A stretch of 64,000 nt of DNA from Erwinia aphidicola. Its GTDB lineage: Bacteria; Pseudomonadota; Gammaproteobacteria; Enterobacterales; Enterobacteriaceae. The number at the start of each line of letters is the position of its first letter. The stretch's first letter is position 1. The notes beneath the pieces were generated by a model. That model saw nothing but the letters and a program-made list of their open reading frames with translations. It had not been told where the DNA came from and ran no database searches. Both the position numbers and the translations under genes were made by a program. This document shows, one piece after another, positions 1 to 9,583 of the stretch. Location of the stretch: assembly GCF_014773485.1 (NCBI RefSeq), contig NZ_JACXBP010000003.1, positions 186,001 to 250,000 of the forward strand. The letters are read 5' to 3'.

Positions 1-246
1 TTGCAAGTTTTACTGTGAACGGCGTAGCAGATTTTTGATGTCCCGCACATTTCATCAAGGTTTTTCGGAAAAAGAGCCCCTTAACTCAAATAGCTGAAGG
101 CCTGCTGAAGCCAGACGATACAGGGCTTTATTGTGCAAAAAGTGCGTTAATTCCACACACTTGCGCAAAGGATTGCAAAAGCATTCCCGCCCGCTGGATA
201 ACGGCGTAAAATCTCGCCGTTTTTCCTTATCAGGCCCGATTACCCC

Positions 247-1455
247 ATGCAAATACCCGCTGCACCCGCCAGAACCTTGCCCGGCAACCGCTCGCTGGCC
301 TTCCTCGTGGTGGCTTTTATCTCTGGCCTCGCCGGGGCGCTGCAGACCCCGACCCTCAGCCTGTTTCTCACCACCGAAGTGCAGGTGCGGCCTTTTATGG
401 TTGGGCTGTTTTTCACCTTTAATGCGGTCATTGGCATTCTGGTCAGCCAGCTGCTGGCGCGTTACTCGGACCGTAAAGGCGACCGAAAAACGCTGATCCT
501 TTACTGCTGCCTGCTCGGTGCGCTGGCTTCCCTGCTGTTTGCCTGGAACCGCAACTACTTCGTGCTGCTACTCACTGGCGTGCTGCTTTCCAGCTTTGGC
601 AGCAGCGCGACCTCGCAAATGTTTGCGCTGGCGCGTGAGCACGCCGATAAAACCGGGCGCGAGAGCGTGATGTTCAGCTCGGTGATGCGCGCACAGATTT
701 CTCTGGCGTGGATGATAGGCCCACCTTTAGCCTTTGCGCTGGCGCTAGGCTATGGTTTCCGCACCATGTATCTCACCGCCGCCATTGCCTTTGTGCTATG
801 CGCGGTCATTGTTCGCTACCTGCTGCCGTCAATGCGCAAAACGACGCAGGTGACCGCAAAACCCATTCAGGCGCCGCGCCAGCACCGCCGCGCTACCCTG
901 ACGCTGTTTATCGCCTGCACCCTGATGTGGTCCTGCAACGGACTGTATCTGATTACCATGCCGCTATACGTAGTCAATGAACTGCATCTGCCGGACAAGC
1001 TGGCGGGGATCATGATGGGGCTGGCGGCCGGGCTGGAGATCCCGATCATGCTGCTGGCGGGCTATTACGCTAAGCGCTTTGGCAAACGCCTGTTAATGCG
1101 CATCGCCGCCGTTGCCGGGCTGCTGTTTTACACCGGCACGCTGCTGTTTGATGGTGAGATGCAGATGCTGGTATTGCAGGGGCTGAATGCGGTGTTTATC
1201 GGTATCCTCGCGGGTATTGGCATGATCTACTTCCAGGATATGATGCCCGGCCAGGCCGGAGCGGCCACTACGCTGTTCACCAACTCAACGCGGATGGGCT
1301 GGATTATTGGCGGCGCGCTGGCGGGTGCCGTGGCGCAGTTCTGGAGCTATCATGGCGTATTGTGGTTTGCGGTGGTGATGATGGCGGCAGCAATCGCCTG
1401 CCTGTTACGCGTGCCGGAACCAAAAGTGCAGAGTTGTGAAGTGGCACAAGGGTAA
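247..1455 (+). CDS. setB: SetB-like sugar efflux transporter (MFS)
   Basis: This is a 402-residue major facilitator protein with hydrophobic segments along its whole length, so it should sit in the inner membrane with 12 helices. It matches the E. coli SetB family closely, including the early GALQTP stretch and the loop RYSDRKGDRK between helices 2 and 3. SetB proteins export sugars such as lactose and glucose by proton antiport; the substrate here is inferred from family. It is followed by yeiW on the other strand and then yeiP, as in E. coli, where the divergent neighbour is fruBKA; that neighbour would lie beyond the left edge. The first 246 bases hold only its upstream region, and no strong ribosome site is visible before the ATG. 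Confidence 0.93.
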   Translation: MQIPAAPARTLPGNRSLAFLVVAFISGLAGALQTPTLSLFLTTEVQVRPFMVGLFFTFNAVIGILVSQLLARYSDRKGDRKTLILYCCLLGALASLLFAWNRNYFVLLLTGVLLSSFGSSATSQMFALAREHADKTGRESVMFSSVMRAQISLAWMIGPPLAFALALGYGFRTMYLTAAIAFVLCAVIVRYLLPSMRKTTQVTAKPIQAPRQHRRATLTLFIACTLMWSCNGLYLITMPLYVVNELHLPDKLAGIMMGLAAGLEIPIMLLAGYYAKRFGKRLLMRIAAVAGLLFYTGTLLFDGEMQMLVLQGLNAVFIGILAGIGMIYFQDMMPGQAGAATTLFTNSTRMGWIIGGALAGAVAQFWSYHGVLWFAVVMMAAAIACLLRVPEPKVQSCEVAQG

Positions 1456-1456
1456 T

Positions 1457-1711
1457 TCAGGGCGCGGTTTGCGCCTCCAGATCCAGCAGAAACACCATCG
1501 CCTGCTGGCGGCTACTGCCGCACATCGTCAATTCCGGCTGCAGCCCGGCACAGACTTTGGGCCGCAGCGGGGAGCCGAATATTTTGCAGCGCGACTGGCT
1601 GTCGAGCTGCACGCAGGGTGTGTTTGCCGGTTTGCCGTTCGGCATGCCGGGAATAGGCGATGAAATTGACGGTGCTGTACAGCAGGCACCACATCCGGCA
1701 CGACATTCCAT
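1457..1711 (-). CDS. yeiW: YeiW, YkgJ-type cysteine-cluster protein
   Basis: An 84-residue protein rich in cysteines: an N-terminal CRAGCGACC cluster, then single cysteines near residues 32, 41, 53 and 63. This is the pattern of the YkgJ family (UPF0153), thought to bind a metal or Fe-S centre; no reaction is known. I start it at the ATG at 1711 because a purine-rich AGGGGGG lies about six bases upstream. An in-frame GTG one codon earlier is the alternative. It is convergent with setB and one base separates the two stop codons. E. coli has yeiW at the same place. Confidence 0.85.
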   Translation of the reverse strand: MECRAGCGACCTAPSISSPIPGMPNGKPANTPCVQLDSQSRCKIFGSPLRPKVCAGLQPELTMCGSSRQQAMVFLLDLEAQTAP

Positions 1712-1788
1712 CACTGACCCCCCTGTAATAAGATCGCGACAATAGCAGCTCGCCCTGCTGAATACTATTGTTTAACGATGGCCCGATC

Positions 1789-1816
1789 GGGTCGACCAAA
1801 AAAGAAGGTCGCCCCC
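1789..1816. repeat. Degenerate copy of the GGGGCGACC hairpin repeat
   Basis: Arms GGGTCGACC (1789-1797) and GGTCGCCCC (1808-1816) flank an A-rich loop. The layout matches the better copies at about 14020, 35226 and 39364. It lies between the divergent yeiW and yeiP start regions and so is probably decayed rather than a terminator. Confidence 0.6.
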
Positions 1817-1939
1817 TGCGATCTCCCGAGATTTTGATGATCTTCCGACCAGATATTTTCACTGCGCCATCTTGCCTGGCGGCAGCGGCGCGAGTAACGT
1901 GTCGCGATAATTTATCCTCTTCACGACGAGACCTGTTTT

Positions 1940-2512
1940 ATGCCAAGAGCGAACGAAGTTAAAAAGGGCATGGCGATCAATTACAACGGCAAGCTGCTGT
2001 TAGTCAAAGATATTGATGTACAAAGCCCCAGCGCCCGTGGCGCGTCTACCCTTTATAAGATGCGCTTTACCGATGTGCGTACCGGCCTGAAAGTCGAGGA
2101 GCGCTTCAAAGGCGATGACCTTCTCGACACCATCCAGCTAAGCCGCCGTCAGGTCACTTTCTCCTATATTGACGGTGACGAGTACGTGTTTATGGATGAC
2201 GAAGACTACACCCCTTACAACTTTAAACAGGAGCAGATTGAAGATGAGCTGCTGTTCCTGCCGGAAGGCGGCATTCCGGGTATTCAGGTGCTGACCATGG
2301 ACGGCCAGATTCTGGCGCTGGAGCTGCCGCAAACGGTGGACATGGAAATCGTTGAAACCACACCTGGCATTAAAGGCGCTTCCGCCAGCGCCCGCACCAA
2401 ACCGGCCAAAATGAGTACCGGCCTGGTGGTGCAGGTGCCGGAATACCTGAGCAACGGCGACAAAATCCGCATTCACATCCCGGAACGCCGTTACATGAGC
2501 CGCGCTGACTAG
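1940..2512 (+). CDS. yeiP: Elongation factor P-like protein EfpL (YeiP)
   Basis: This 190-residue protein has the three beta-barrel layout of EF-P (KOW-like N-terminal domain, OB domain, C-terminal domain). It is the YeiP/EfpL paralogue: the tip loop carries SPSARGAS with an arginine at residue 33 instead of the lysine that EpmA modifies in EF-P. EfpL binds ribosomes stalled at proline-rich and other difficult motifs and helps peptide-bond formation in the cytoplasm. The arginine tip and extended loop mean it needs no post-translational modification, as established for E. coli EfpL. It stands alone between yeiW and yeiR-lpxT, the conserved position. Confidence 0.96.
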   Translation: MPRANEVKKGMAINYNGKLLLVKDIDVQSPSARGASTLYKMRFTDVRTGLKVEERFKGDDLLDTIQLSRRQVTFSYIDGDEYVFMDDEDYTPYNFKQEQIEDELLFLPEGGIPGIQVLTMDGQILALELPQTVDMEIVETTPGIKGASASARTKPAKMSTGLVVQVPEYLSNGDKIRIHIPERRYMSRAD

Positions 2513-2590
2513 CCTTCGCCTGCGACCATAAAAAAAGGCGCGGTCTGATGACGGCGCCGTTGATGTTATGTTATAACAACTTGATTGTGA

Positions 2591-2908
2591 CTACTGATAC
2601 TCTACCGTGACAATCCCCACTCTTCGCTGCGCATCAATCCAGTGGATTTTGCTGCTGCCGATATTGTAGGGCAACTGCTGTGCGGTCGTGCTGTTCAGTG
2701 CCAGCGTGCTGACTTTTGTCTTGCCGTTGCGCTGACAGGAGACATTAACCTGGGTTTTATTCACATCGGAATCGCAGAGAGACTCAACGATACTGCCTTG
2801 AAAATTAATAACACCCGTACCGCTCGTTGATTGACTATTCCCTGCCATAACACTGCTCGTCCATGAGGCGAATAGCACCACGGCCGCAGCCGAAAGAATG
2901 CTTTTCAT
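2591..2908 (-). CDS. Orphan type 1 fimbrial-like secreted protein
   Basis: A protein of about 105 residues beginning with a signal peptide (MKSILSAAAVVLFASWTSSVMA). It is followed by GTGVINFQGSIVESLC, which resembles the first strand and cysteine of FimA-type pilin subunits; a second cysteine sits about 20 residues later, as in the pilin disulfide. The open frame extends 14 codons further upstream, but I choose the ATG at 2908 because GAGGTGA lies just before it and the signal peptide begins there. It is shorter than a normal pilin (about 160-180 residues) and has no chaperone, usher or other subunit nearby. It may be a periplasmic fimbrial-fold protein of unknown role. It is not in the E. 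coli order at this site. Confidence 0.7.
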   Translation of the reverse strand: MKSILSAAAVVLFASWTSSVMAGNSQSTSGTGVINFQGSIVESLCDSDVNKTQVNVSCQRNGKTKVSTLALNSTTAQQLPYNIGSSKIHWIDAQRRVGIVTVEYQ

Positions 2909-3027
2909 GCTCACCTCATCGTTTATTGTGTTCCTTATTAGGATAGCCAATTACAATTAGTTACATGATGAAAACAAATCACGGTAAAGAACGATAAATA
3001 TCATTAAAGTTTCTTCAAGGAGTGCCG

Positions 3028-3996
3028 ATGACCCGCGTAAATCTGATTACTGGCTTTCTGGGAAGCGGAAAAACCACCACCCTGCGCCATCTGCTGGCCA
3101 GCAAACCTGCAGGTGAAAACTGGGCGGTGCTGGTAAATGAGTTCGGCGAAATCGGTATCGATGGTGCCCTGCTGGCGGAGAGCGGCGCGGTTCTGAAGGA
3201 AATACCTGGCGGCTGCATGTGCTGCGTCAACGGCCTGCCAATGCAGGTCGGGCTAAATATGCTGCTCAAGCAGACCCGGCCCGACCGCCTGCTGATTGAA
3301 CCCACCGGCCTTGGCCACCCTAAACAGATCCTGGATATGTTATCGGCGGCGGTATATCAGCCGTGGATCGATCTGCGCGCCACGCTTTGCCTGCTTGATC
3401 CGCGCCAGCTGGCGGATAATCGCGTAGTAGAAAATGAAAACTTCCGCGATCAGCTGGCCGCCGCCGATATCATTATTGCCAATAAGCAGGATCGCTGGGA
3501 CGAAGTCACGCAAACGGCGCTCAGCCAGTGGCAGCAGGATTTCGGCCAGGCGCGGCCGCTGGTGCGCACCTCTCAAGGCACCATCGACGCCGCCCTGCTC
3601 GATCGGCCGCGCAGCAATCAGCAGGTATTACCCTCCCCTTTGCACCACCATCACGGCGCCCCCTCACCGCTGGCCTCGCTGCGGCTGAATGAAAATTCCC
3701 GCTGGCGCCGCGCGCTTAATCAGGGCCAGGGCTACTATGCGGCGGGCTGGATTTTCGACAGTGACACCGTATTCGACACCATCGGCCTGCTTGAATGGGC
3801 GCGACTGGCGCCCGTTTCGCGCGTAAAGGGCGTGCTGCGGATCGCCGAGGGCCAGGTGAGCATTAACCGCCAGGGCGCCGACTTCCATATCGAAACCCGC
3901 CAGTTGCCGCCGCCGGACAGTCGGATTGAGCTTATTCACCAGGAACAGTCCGACTGGAATATTTTACAAAGTGCTTTGTTGAGCCTTCGTTTATAA
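3028..3996 (+). CDS. yeiR: YeiR zinc-binding GTPase (COG0523)
   Basis: A 322-residue G3E-family P-loop GTPase. The N-terminus carries the Walker A motif GFLGSGKTTTL, followed by GGCMCC, the CxCC zinc site of COG0523 metallochaperones. The C-terminal CobW-like domain ends the protein, and a histidine-rich stretch (HHHHG, around residue 210) fits metal binding. E. coli YeiR is a zinc-stimulated GTPase with a role in zinc homeostasis. I start it at ATG 3028, six bases after AAGGAG; a GTG two codons upstream overlaps that ribosome site. lpxT follows about 50 bases later on the same strand. Confidence 0.92.
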   Translation: MTRVNLITGFLGSGKTTTLRHLLASKPAGENWAVLVNEFGEIGIDGALLAESGAVLKEIPGGCMCCVNGLPMQVGLNMLLKQTRPDRLLIEPTGLGHPKQILDMLSAAVYQPWIDLRATLCLLDPRQLADNRVVENENFRDQLAAADIIIANKQDRWDEVTQTALSQWQQDFGQARPLVRTSQGTIDAALLDRPRSNQQVLPSPLHHHHGAPSPLASLRLNENSRWRRALNQGQGYYAAGWIFDSDTVFDTIGLLEWARLAPVSRVKGVLRIAEGQVSINRQGADFHIETRQLPPPDSRIELIHQEQSDWNILQSALLSLRL

Positions 3997-4046
3997 TGTC
4001 AGGCATACTCTACGCCGCGACATTTCTTAATAAATCCTTAATCACA

Positions 4047-4754
4047 ATGACAACTAAACGCCTGCTAACAATACTGGCCCTGAACGCTGCGGGCTTTGCG
4101 CTGTTCTTCTCGTGGTATCTGCCGGAGAATCATGGCCAGTGGTTTATCCTCGACAAGACGATTTTCTACTGGTTTAACCAGCATCTGGTGACTAACCAGG
4201 CCCTGCTGTGGCTGGTAGCCATCACCAACTTCCGCGCGTTTGACGGCGTGTCGCTGCTGGCGATGGGTGCGCTGTATCTGCACTTCTGGCGCCGTGAAAC
4301 CCCACAGGGGCGCCGCCGGATGTTGGCGATTGGCATCACGATGCTGATTACCGCGGTCGGTCTGAACCAGTTAGGGCATTTGATCCCGGTCTCTCACGGC
4401 AGCCCGACGAAGTTCTTCCCGGACGTCAACCACGTGACCAGGCTGACCGGCATCCCGACTAAAGACTCCTCTGCGGACAGCTTCCCGGGCGATCACGGCA
4501 TGATGCTGATGATATTCGCCTGCTTTATGCTGCGTTATTTCACCCGGCGCGCGTTTGCCGTCGCTGTGGTTATCGTGCTGGTATTTGCTCTGCCGCGCGT
4601 AATGATTGGCGCCCACTGGTTTACCGATATCGCCGTAGGCTCGTTATCGATAGTGCTGGTTGGTATGAGCTGGTGGCTGATCACTCCGGCGAGTGATTAT
4701 CTGGTTAACTGGCTGGATCGAAACCTGCCGGGAAAATATAAGCCGCGGAAATAA
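4047..4754 (+). CDS. lpxT: Lipid A 1-diphosphate synthase LpxT
   Basis: A 235-residue inner-membrane PAP2-family phosphotransferase. It moves a phosphate from undecaprenyl diphosphate to the 1-position of lipid A on the periplasmic side, which also recycles the carrier lipid. The catalytic motifs are KDSSADSFPGDHG in the middle and PRVMIGAHWFTD toward the C-terminus, separated and flanked by hydrophobic helices. The frame is open for 17 more codons upstream, but ATG 4047 gives the usual family N-terminus and length (E. coli 237). Its position between yeiR and mepS is conserved. Confidence 0.93.
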   Translation: MTTKRLLTILALNAAGFALFFSWYLPENHGQWFILDKTIFYWFNQHLVTNQALLWLVAITNFRAFDGVSLLAMGALYLHFWRRETPQGRRRMLAIGITMLITAVGLNQLGHLIPVSHGSPTKFFPDVNHVTRLTGIPTKDSSADSFPGDHGMMLMIFACFMLRYFTRRAFAVAVVIVLVFALPRVMIGAHWFTDIAVGSLSIVLVGMSWWLITPASDYLVNWLDRNLPGKYKPRK

Positions 4755-5262
4755 TTTATCGGCAGTAGCGAAACGGCGGGGAATATTTCCTCGCCTGCTG
4801 CTGCGATAATTGAAATTAATTAGTCTGCTAACGAAGCGTGATAAATAGAATTTATTATGCCCTGGCCCGCACAAAATCCTCTGATTTTCCCATCCGTCCA
4901 GCCCGATAATTCTGATTTTAACTTGACTATGAGCGCGTTGTTGCAAAATTGCACTTAGGTGCACACGGTTGCGCTGCAAATTGACGATAATGTAATCAAT
5001 TCGTTGCGTAATGATTTCACATCACAAAAACCTATAAAAAACTGCTTAAAACCCCTCGCCATGCGGCTTGTAATCGGTTAACCTCACTTTCAATTAGACG
5101 ATCTGGCTAAAGTATTTCGGTAAGTTACATTTTAAAGTGTGCTAAATCACACATTTTAACGTTTTCCGAATTGTCTTAGCTCACCGGACTAATTAATCTC
5201 GTTTCGCTCCGTCACTTTTCTAACGACTTGGTCGTTAAGGACTTCAAGGGATCACAAACATA
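4755..5262 (+). other. Intergenic region upstream of mepS
   Basis: About 500 AT-rich bases with no credible gene; the minus-strand frame at 4644-4979 has no family resemblance or ribosome site. The last part must hold the mepS promoter and a long leader. I see no promoter pair good enough to call. Confidence 0.5.
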
Positions 5263-5835
5263 ATGGTCAAGTCTCAACCTATTCTGAGATATGTTTTGCG
5301 GGCGCTCCCCGCTGTCGCGTTAGCGGCGCTGTTGTCAGCATGTAGTTCGAACAGCGGACACAATGTACAAACTGATACTCATGCAGTTAAAAGCCAGAAC
5401 GGTTTTTTACTTCAAGCGTCTCAGGATGAATTCGAACAGATGGTTCAGAATGTGGATATCAAATCCCGCCTGATGGACCAGTACGCGGACTGGAAAGGTG
5501 TGCGTTACCGCTTAGGCGGTACCAGCAAGCGCGGCGTTGATTGCTCCGCCTTTGTACAGAACACGTTCCGTGAGCAGTTTGGCCTGGATCTGCCCCGCTC
5601 GACCTATGAGCAGGAAGATACCGGTAAAAGTATTCAGCGCACGAAATTGCGCCCGGGTGATTTAGTTCTGTTCCGTGCAGGCTCTACGGGTCGTCATGTC
5701 GGTATTTATATCGGTAATGATAACTTCGTTCATGCCTCCACCAGCAGCGGTGTGATGATTTCTAACCTGAATGACTCATACTGGAAAAATCGCTACCGCG
5801 ATGCACGTCGCGTACTGAGCCATACGCAAAGCTAA
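5263..5835 (+). CDS. mepS: Murein DD-endopeptidase MepS (Spr), lipoprotein
   Basis: A 190-residue outer-membrane lipoprotein with a lipobox LLSAC, the acylated cysteine being residue 27, followed by an NlpC/P60 domain. The catalytic triad is visible: C94 (in GVDCSAF), H145 (GRHVGIYI) and H157 (FVHAS). It cleaves D-Ala-mDAP crosslinks in peptidoglycan so that new strands can be inserted during growth. In E. coli its level is controlled by NlpI-Prc proteolysis. The gene stands alone and ends in a clear intrinsic terminator. Confidence 0.96.
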   Translation: MVKSQPILRYVLRALPAVALAALLSACSSNSGHNVQTDTHAVKSQNGFLLQASQDEFEQMVQNVDIKSRLMDQYADWKGVRYRLGGTSKRGVDCSAFVQNTFREQFGLDLPRSTYEQEDTGKSIQRTKLRPGDLVLFRAGSTGRHVGIYIGNDNFVHASTSSGVMISNLNDSYWKNRYRDARRVLSHTQS

Positions 5836-5872
5836 CTTCCGATCTCCTGAAGTTCGCGAAACACGAGATATG

Positions 5873-5901
5873 AAAACGCTGCCCAGGCAGCGTTTTTTTT
5901 T
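5873..5901 (+). terminator. Rho-independent terminator of mepS
   Basis: The stem AAAACGCTGCC (5873-5883) pairs with GGCAGCGTTTT across a two-base loop and is followed by a run of T. It lies 38 bases after the mepS stop. Confidence 0.9.
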
Positions 5902-6063
5902 GCCTGATTTTCAGCGCAAATAGCGGCGCTGAAAAAGGATTGGTACACATCAATAATCATAGAGACAGAACGGCCAGCGCCGTTATATTCTCATGGGCTT
6001 CACCAGAGAGCAGTATTTGACGACAACATAATAAGAACCGGCGAAAACGGGAGAAAACACCCA

Positions 6064-7653
6064 ATGCCACTCACCACCACCGTCAGGCGGCATGTGACGC
6101 ATCCGCGCAGGATAATCTGCCTGAGTGCGGCAATGGGGCTGCTCTTTTTTCTGTTATTTGTTGCTATCACGCTGATCCTGACCTGGAATCGGCGCTCCGA
6201 AGGCCATAACCGGCTTGCCGGATATACGCAGTCTTATGTCATCAACGTTTTCGATGAGCTGAAAACCACCCTGTTGCCCTTGCAGGGCGCGACGCAGGCT
6301 CCCTGTGAGCAGGTTCGCAGTGATTTAACCCAGCGCGCGGCCTTTGCAGCCAATATTCGCGCCATCCTGCTGGTGAAAGATCACAGCGCTTTTTGTTCAT
6401 CCGCCACCGGCCCCATGGCGCTGGATATCGATGAAATCTCACCCGAAACCGACGCCAGCCGTGCCGTTGATATTCGCCTGATCCCCGAAACGCCAATGGT
6501 GCGCAACACACCCGCTATCGTGCTGTGGCTGAAGAATGCTTCCCAGCCCGGCAGTGGGATTTTTACCACGCTGAATATCAACCTGACCCCTTACCTGCTG
6601 CTCGCTTCGCGCCAGCAGGAGATCAGCGGTATGGCGATTGCCGCCGGGCAGAGGGCGCTGACCACCTGGAATGACAAAGTGGTCAACCGCAGTCAGCTGC
6701 CCGCCAGCCCGCTGCGTAAAATCGCCATTCCGGGCTATCCACTCACGCTCTATCTGTATGGCGAAGTGCTGCCGGGGCGCGATGTTCATATTATTTTGCT
6801 GGCCGGGCTACTGCTGGGCGTGCTGATTACCTGCGGCTGCTTCCTGCTGTTGACCCTGCGCCTGCGCCCCGGCAAGGAGATCCTGCTGGGGATTAAGCGC
6901 GGCGAGTTTCACGTTGAGTACCAGCCGGTCATTGATGCCAGCAGCGGCAAACCCTACGCGATCGAAGCACTGCTACGCTGGACGCATCCGACCGAGGGAC
7001 GCATTCCACCGGACTCCTTTATCAGCTACGCCGAAGGGCAGAACCTGATCGTCCCACTGACCCGCCATCTGTTTCGCCTGGTGGCGCGCGATGCCCATCG
7101 CCTGCGTCACGCCGTGCCTAAGGGCACCAAAATGGGTGTTAATCTCTCCCCCGCTCATCTGGTTCATTCGACCTTCCGTCAGGACGTCAACGACTGGATT
7201 AGCGCGATGCCTGCAGACCACTTTGGGTATATGTTTGAGATTACCGAACGCTCCATGGTGGCTGAGGCAAATGCCGATGAGGTGTTCGACTGGATCCGCG
7301 AGCGCGGAATTAAAATTGCCATTGATGATTTCGGCACCGGTCACAGTGCCCTGATCTATCTGGAAAAGTTCCAGTTTGACTACCTGAAGGTTGACCGTGG
7401 CTTTGTGCAGAGCATCGGCATGGAGACGGTAAACTCACCGGTGCTGGACACCGTGCTGAGCCTGGCGAAAAAGCTTAATCTTAAAACCGTGGCCGAAGGG
7501 GTGGAAACCGGAGAACAGGCGCTATGGTTAATTAACCGCGGCGTGACCCATATGCAGGGTTATCTGTTTAGTCGTCCGCGCGGCGTGGCGCAGCTGATCG
7601 AATATTATCTGCAGCAGCAGGTACCGGCTAAAATTCTCAGCGTCAACCTCTAG
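6064..7653 (+). CDS. pdeN: Cyclic-di-GMP phosphodiesterase PdeN (Rtn)
   Basis: A 529-residue inner-membrane protein. A first membrane helix (about 20-42) is followed by a periplasmic CSS-motif sensor domain with CSSATG near residue 110, a second helix (about 240-262) and a C-terminal EAL domain. The EAL signature is complete: EALLRW, the acidic EITER, IDDFGTGHS, DYLKVDR, AEGVET and QGYLFSRP, so it should hydrolyse c-di-GMP to pGpG. In the CSS family the disulfide state of the periplasmic domain governs activity. GGGAG before the ATG supports the start. It sits between mepS and yejA as in E. coli (gene rtn). Confidence 0.94.
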   Translation: MPLTTTVRRHVTHPRRIICLSAAMGLLFFLLFVAITLILTWNRRSEGHNRLAGYTQSYVINVFDELKTTLLPLQGATQAPCEQVRSDLTQRAAFAANIRAILLVKDHSAFCSSATGPMALDIDEISPETDASRAVDIRLIPETPMVRNTPAIVLWLKNASQPGSGIFTTLNINLTPYLLLASRQQEISGMAIAAGQRALTTWNDKVVNRSQLPASPLRKIAIPGYPLTLYLYGEVLPGRDVHIILLAGLLLGVLITCGCFLLLTLRLRPGKEILLGIKRGEFHVEYQPVIDASSGKPYAIEALLRWTHPTEGRIPPDSFISYAEGQNLIVPLTRHLFRLVARDAHRLRHAVPKGTKMGVNLSPAHLVHSTFRQDVNDWISAMPADHFGYMFEITERSMVAEANADEVFDWIRERGIKIAIDDFGTGHSALIYLEKFQFDYLKVDRGFVQSIGMETVNSPVLDTVLSLAKKLNLKTVAEGVETGEQALWLINRGVTHMQGYLFSRPRGVAQLIEYYLQQQVPAKILSVNL

Positions 7654-7763
7654 CAGATACTGTCAAAGCGGGTAAAAAGCCTTTAATATCATTGCTCCGC
7701 CCGGCTAATGGTGTCAGGCTTAAGCAGATTACTGACCCGTCACAGGTGGGAGCCGATGAAACC

Positions 7764-9572
7764 ATGATTGCGCGTATTGTTGCCCTGACGCTATTTACCC
7801 TGACCGCCAGCGTTGTCCAGGCGGAAAAGATTAATGTGAGCTACAGCTTTGCTCAGCTGGGTACAGCGAAATACGCCAGCGGTTTCAACCACTTTGATTA
7901 TGCCGACCCGGCCGCACCGAAAGGCGGCAGCATTACCCTCTCCGCCATTGGCACCTACGACAACTTTAACCGCTACGCCATGCGCGGCAACCCGGCCGTA
8001 GGAACGGAGTCGCTGTACGACACGCTGTTTACCTCCTCGGATGATGAAACCGGCAGCCTTTACCCGCTGGTGGCCGAGTTCGCGCGCTATCCGGATGATT
8101 ACCGCTGGGTTGAGGTCAGTATCAATCCGCGCGCGCGTTTCCACGACGGTACGCCGATTACCGCTGAAGATGCGGCCTTCACCTTTAATATGTTTATGAC
8201 CCAGGGCGTGCCCCAATATCGCGTGATCTATAAGGGCGTAACGGCAAAAGCCATTTCGCGCCTGACGGTACGTTTTGAGCTGCCAAAGTCGGACCGTGAT
8301 CAGATGCTCTCCTTGCTGTCGTCGAAAGTTTTTCCGAAAAGCTTCTGGAAAGATCACAACCTCGCCGACCCGCTGCCGTCACCGCCACCGTCCAGCGGTC
8401 CGTACCGCATCACTGCCTATAAAGTGGGCCAGTCAGTCACTTATACACGGGTGAAAAACTACTGGGCTGCAAACCTGCCGGTGAATAAAGGCCGCTACAA
8501 TTTCGACACCATGCGCTATGACTACTATCTGGACGATAATGTCGCCTTTGAAGCGTTTAAGGCCGGGGCATTTGATTTCCGTGCCGAAGGGTCGGCAAAA
8601 AAATGGGCGACGCAGTACAGCGGCAATAACTTTGAACGCGGCTATATCGTTAAGGAAGAGGTTCCAAATACCGTCAGCACCGATACCCAGTGGCTGGCGT
8701 TTAATATCCAGAAGCCGCAGTTTGCCGACCGCCGCGTGCGTGAAGCACTCTCCCTGCTGTTTGATTTTGAATGGATGAACAAAGCGCTGTTCTACAACGC
8801 CTACCAGCGCGTCGACAGCTATTTCCAGAACACCGAATACGCTGCGCGCAACTACCCGGATGCCAAAGAGCTGGAAATTTTAGGGCCGTTAAAAGGCCAG
8901 TATCCTTCGGACGTGATTGATAAGATCTATCAGCCGCCAAAGTCGGACGCTTCAGGCTATGACCGCAGCAAACTGATGCAGGCGCTGGATTTGCTGAAGC
9001 AGGCGGGCTGGCAGCTGAAAAATCAGCAGCTGGTGAATGTGAAAACCGGCCAGCCATTCCGCTTCGAACTGCTGCTGCGCAGCGGCGGCAACGACCAGTG
9101 GGTGCTGCCGTTCCAGCATAATCTGGCGCGTATTGGTATTACGATGAACGTGCGCCAGGTTGACAGCTCACAGTACCTGGCGCGCCTGCGCAAGCGCGAT
9201 TTCGATATGCTGCCTACGCGCTACCTGGCGTTTGCCACCCCGGATGCGCAGCTGCAGATTGTCTGGGCTTCCGCCTATATCGACTCTTCATGGAACACGC
9301 CGGGCGTGACCAGCCCGCTGGTGGATAATCTGATTGCGCAGATTGTGCAGCATCAGGGCGACAAAGATGCCCTGCTGCCGCTGGGCCGCGTGCTGGACCG
9401 GGTGCTGCTGTGGAACTATTACATGATCCCGATGTGGTATGCCGCCAACGATCGCTATGCGTACTGGAACAAGTTCTCGATGCCGACCACGCGCCCGACC
9501 TATGCGCAGGGCATCGACAACTGGTGGTACGATGTCAATAAAGCCGCACAGCTGCCGGCGCAACGTCGTTAA
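7764..9572 (+). CDS. yejA: YejA, peptide ABC transporter substrate-binding protein
   Basis: A 602-residue periplasmic binding protein of the extracellular solute-binding family 5 (DppA/OppA type). The signal peptide is [20 protein letters not shown]. The reading frame is open 24 codons further upstream, but ATG 7764 puts the signal peptide at the N-terminus and gives the E. coli length (604). YejABEF is an oligopeptide importer; in E. coli it takes up microcin C, and in Salmonella and Brucella it has been tied to antimicrobial-peptide resistance. It is first in the operon yejABEF and 11 bases separate its stop from yejB. Confidence 0.95.
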   Translation: MIARIVALTLFTLTASVVQAEKINVSYSFAQLGTAKYASGFNHFDYADPAAPKGGSITLSAIGTYDNFNRYAMRGNPAVGTESLYDTLFTSSDDETGSLYPLVAEFARYPDDYRWVEVSINPRARFHDGTPITAEDAAFTFNMFMTQGVPQYRVIYKGVTAKAISRLTVRFELPKSDRDQMLSLLSSKVFPKSFWKDHNLADPLPSPPPSSGPYRITAYKVGQSVTYTRVKNYWAANLPVNKGRYNFDTMRYDYYLDDNVAFEAFKAGAFDFRAEGSAKKWATQYSGNNFERGYIVKEEVPNTVSTDTQWLAFNIQKPQFADRRVREALSLLFDFEWMNKALFYNAYQRVDSYFQNTEYAARNYPDAKELEILGPLKGQYPSDVIDKIYQPPKSDASGYDRSKLMQALDLLKQAGWQLKNQQLVNVKTGQPFRFELLLRSGGNDQWVLPFQHNLARIGITMNVRQVDSSQYLARLRKRDFDMLPTRYLAFATPDAQLQIVWASAYIDSSWNTPGVTSPLVDNLIAQIVQHQGDKDALLPLGRVLDRVLLWNYYMIPMWYAANDRYAYWNKFSMPTTRPTYAQGIDNWWYDVNKAAQLPAQRR

Positions 9573-9583
9573 GGAGCCAGACT

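Noticed and set aside
55..252. 65-codon minus-strand frame at the left edge
   Set aside because: It lies in the setB upstream region and has no start signal or family resemblance.
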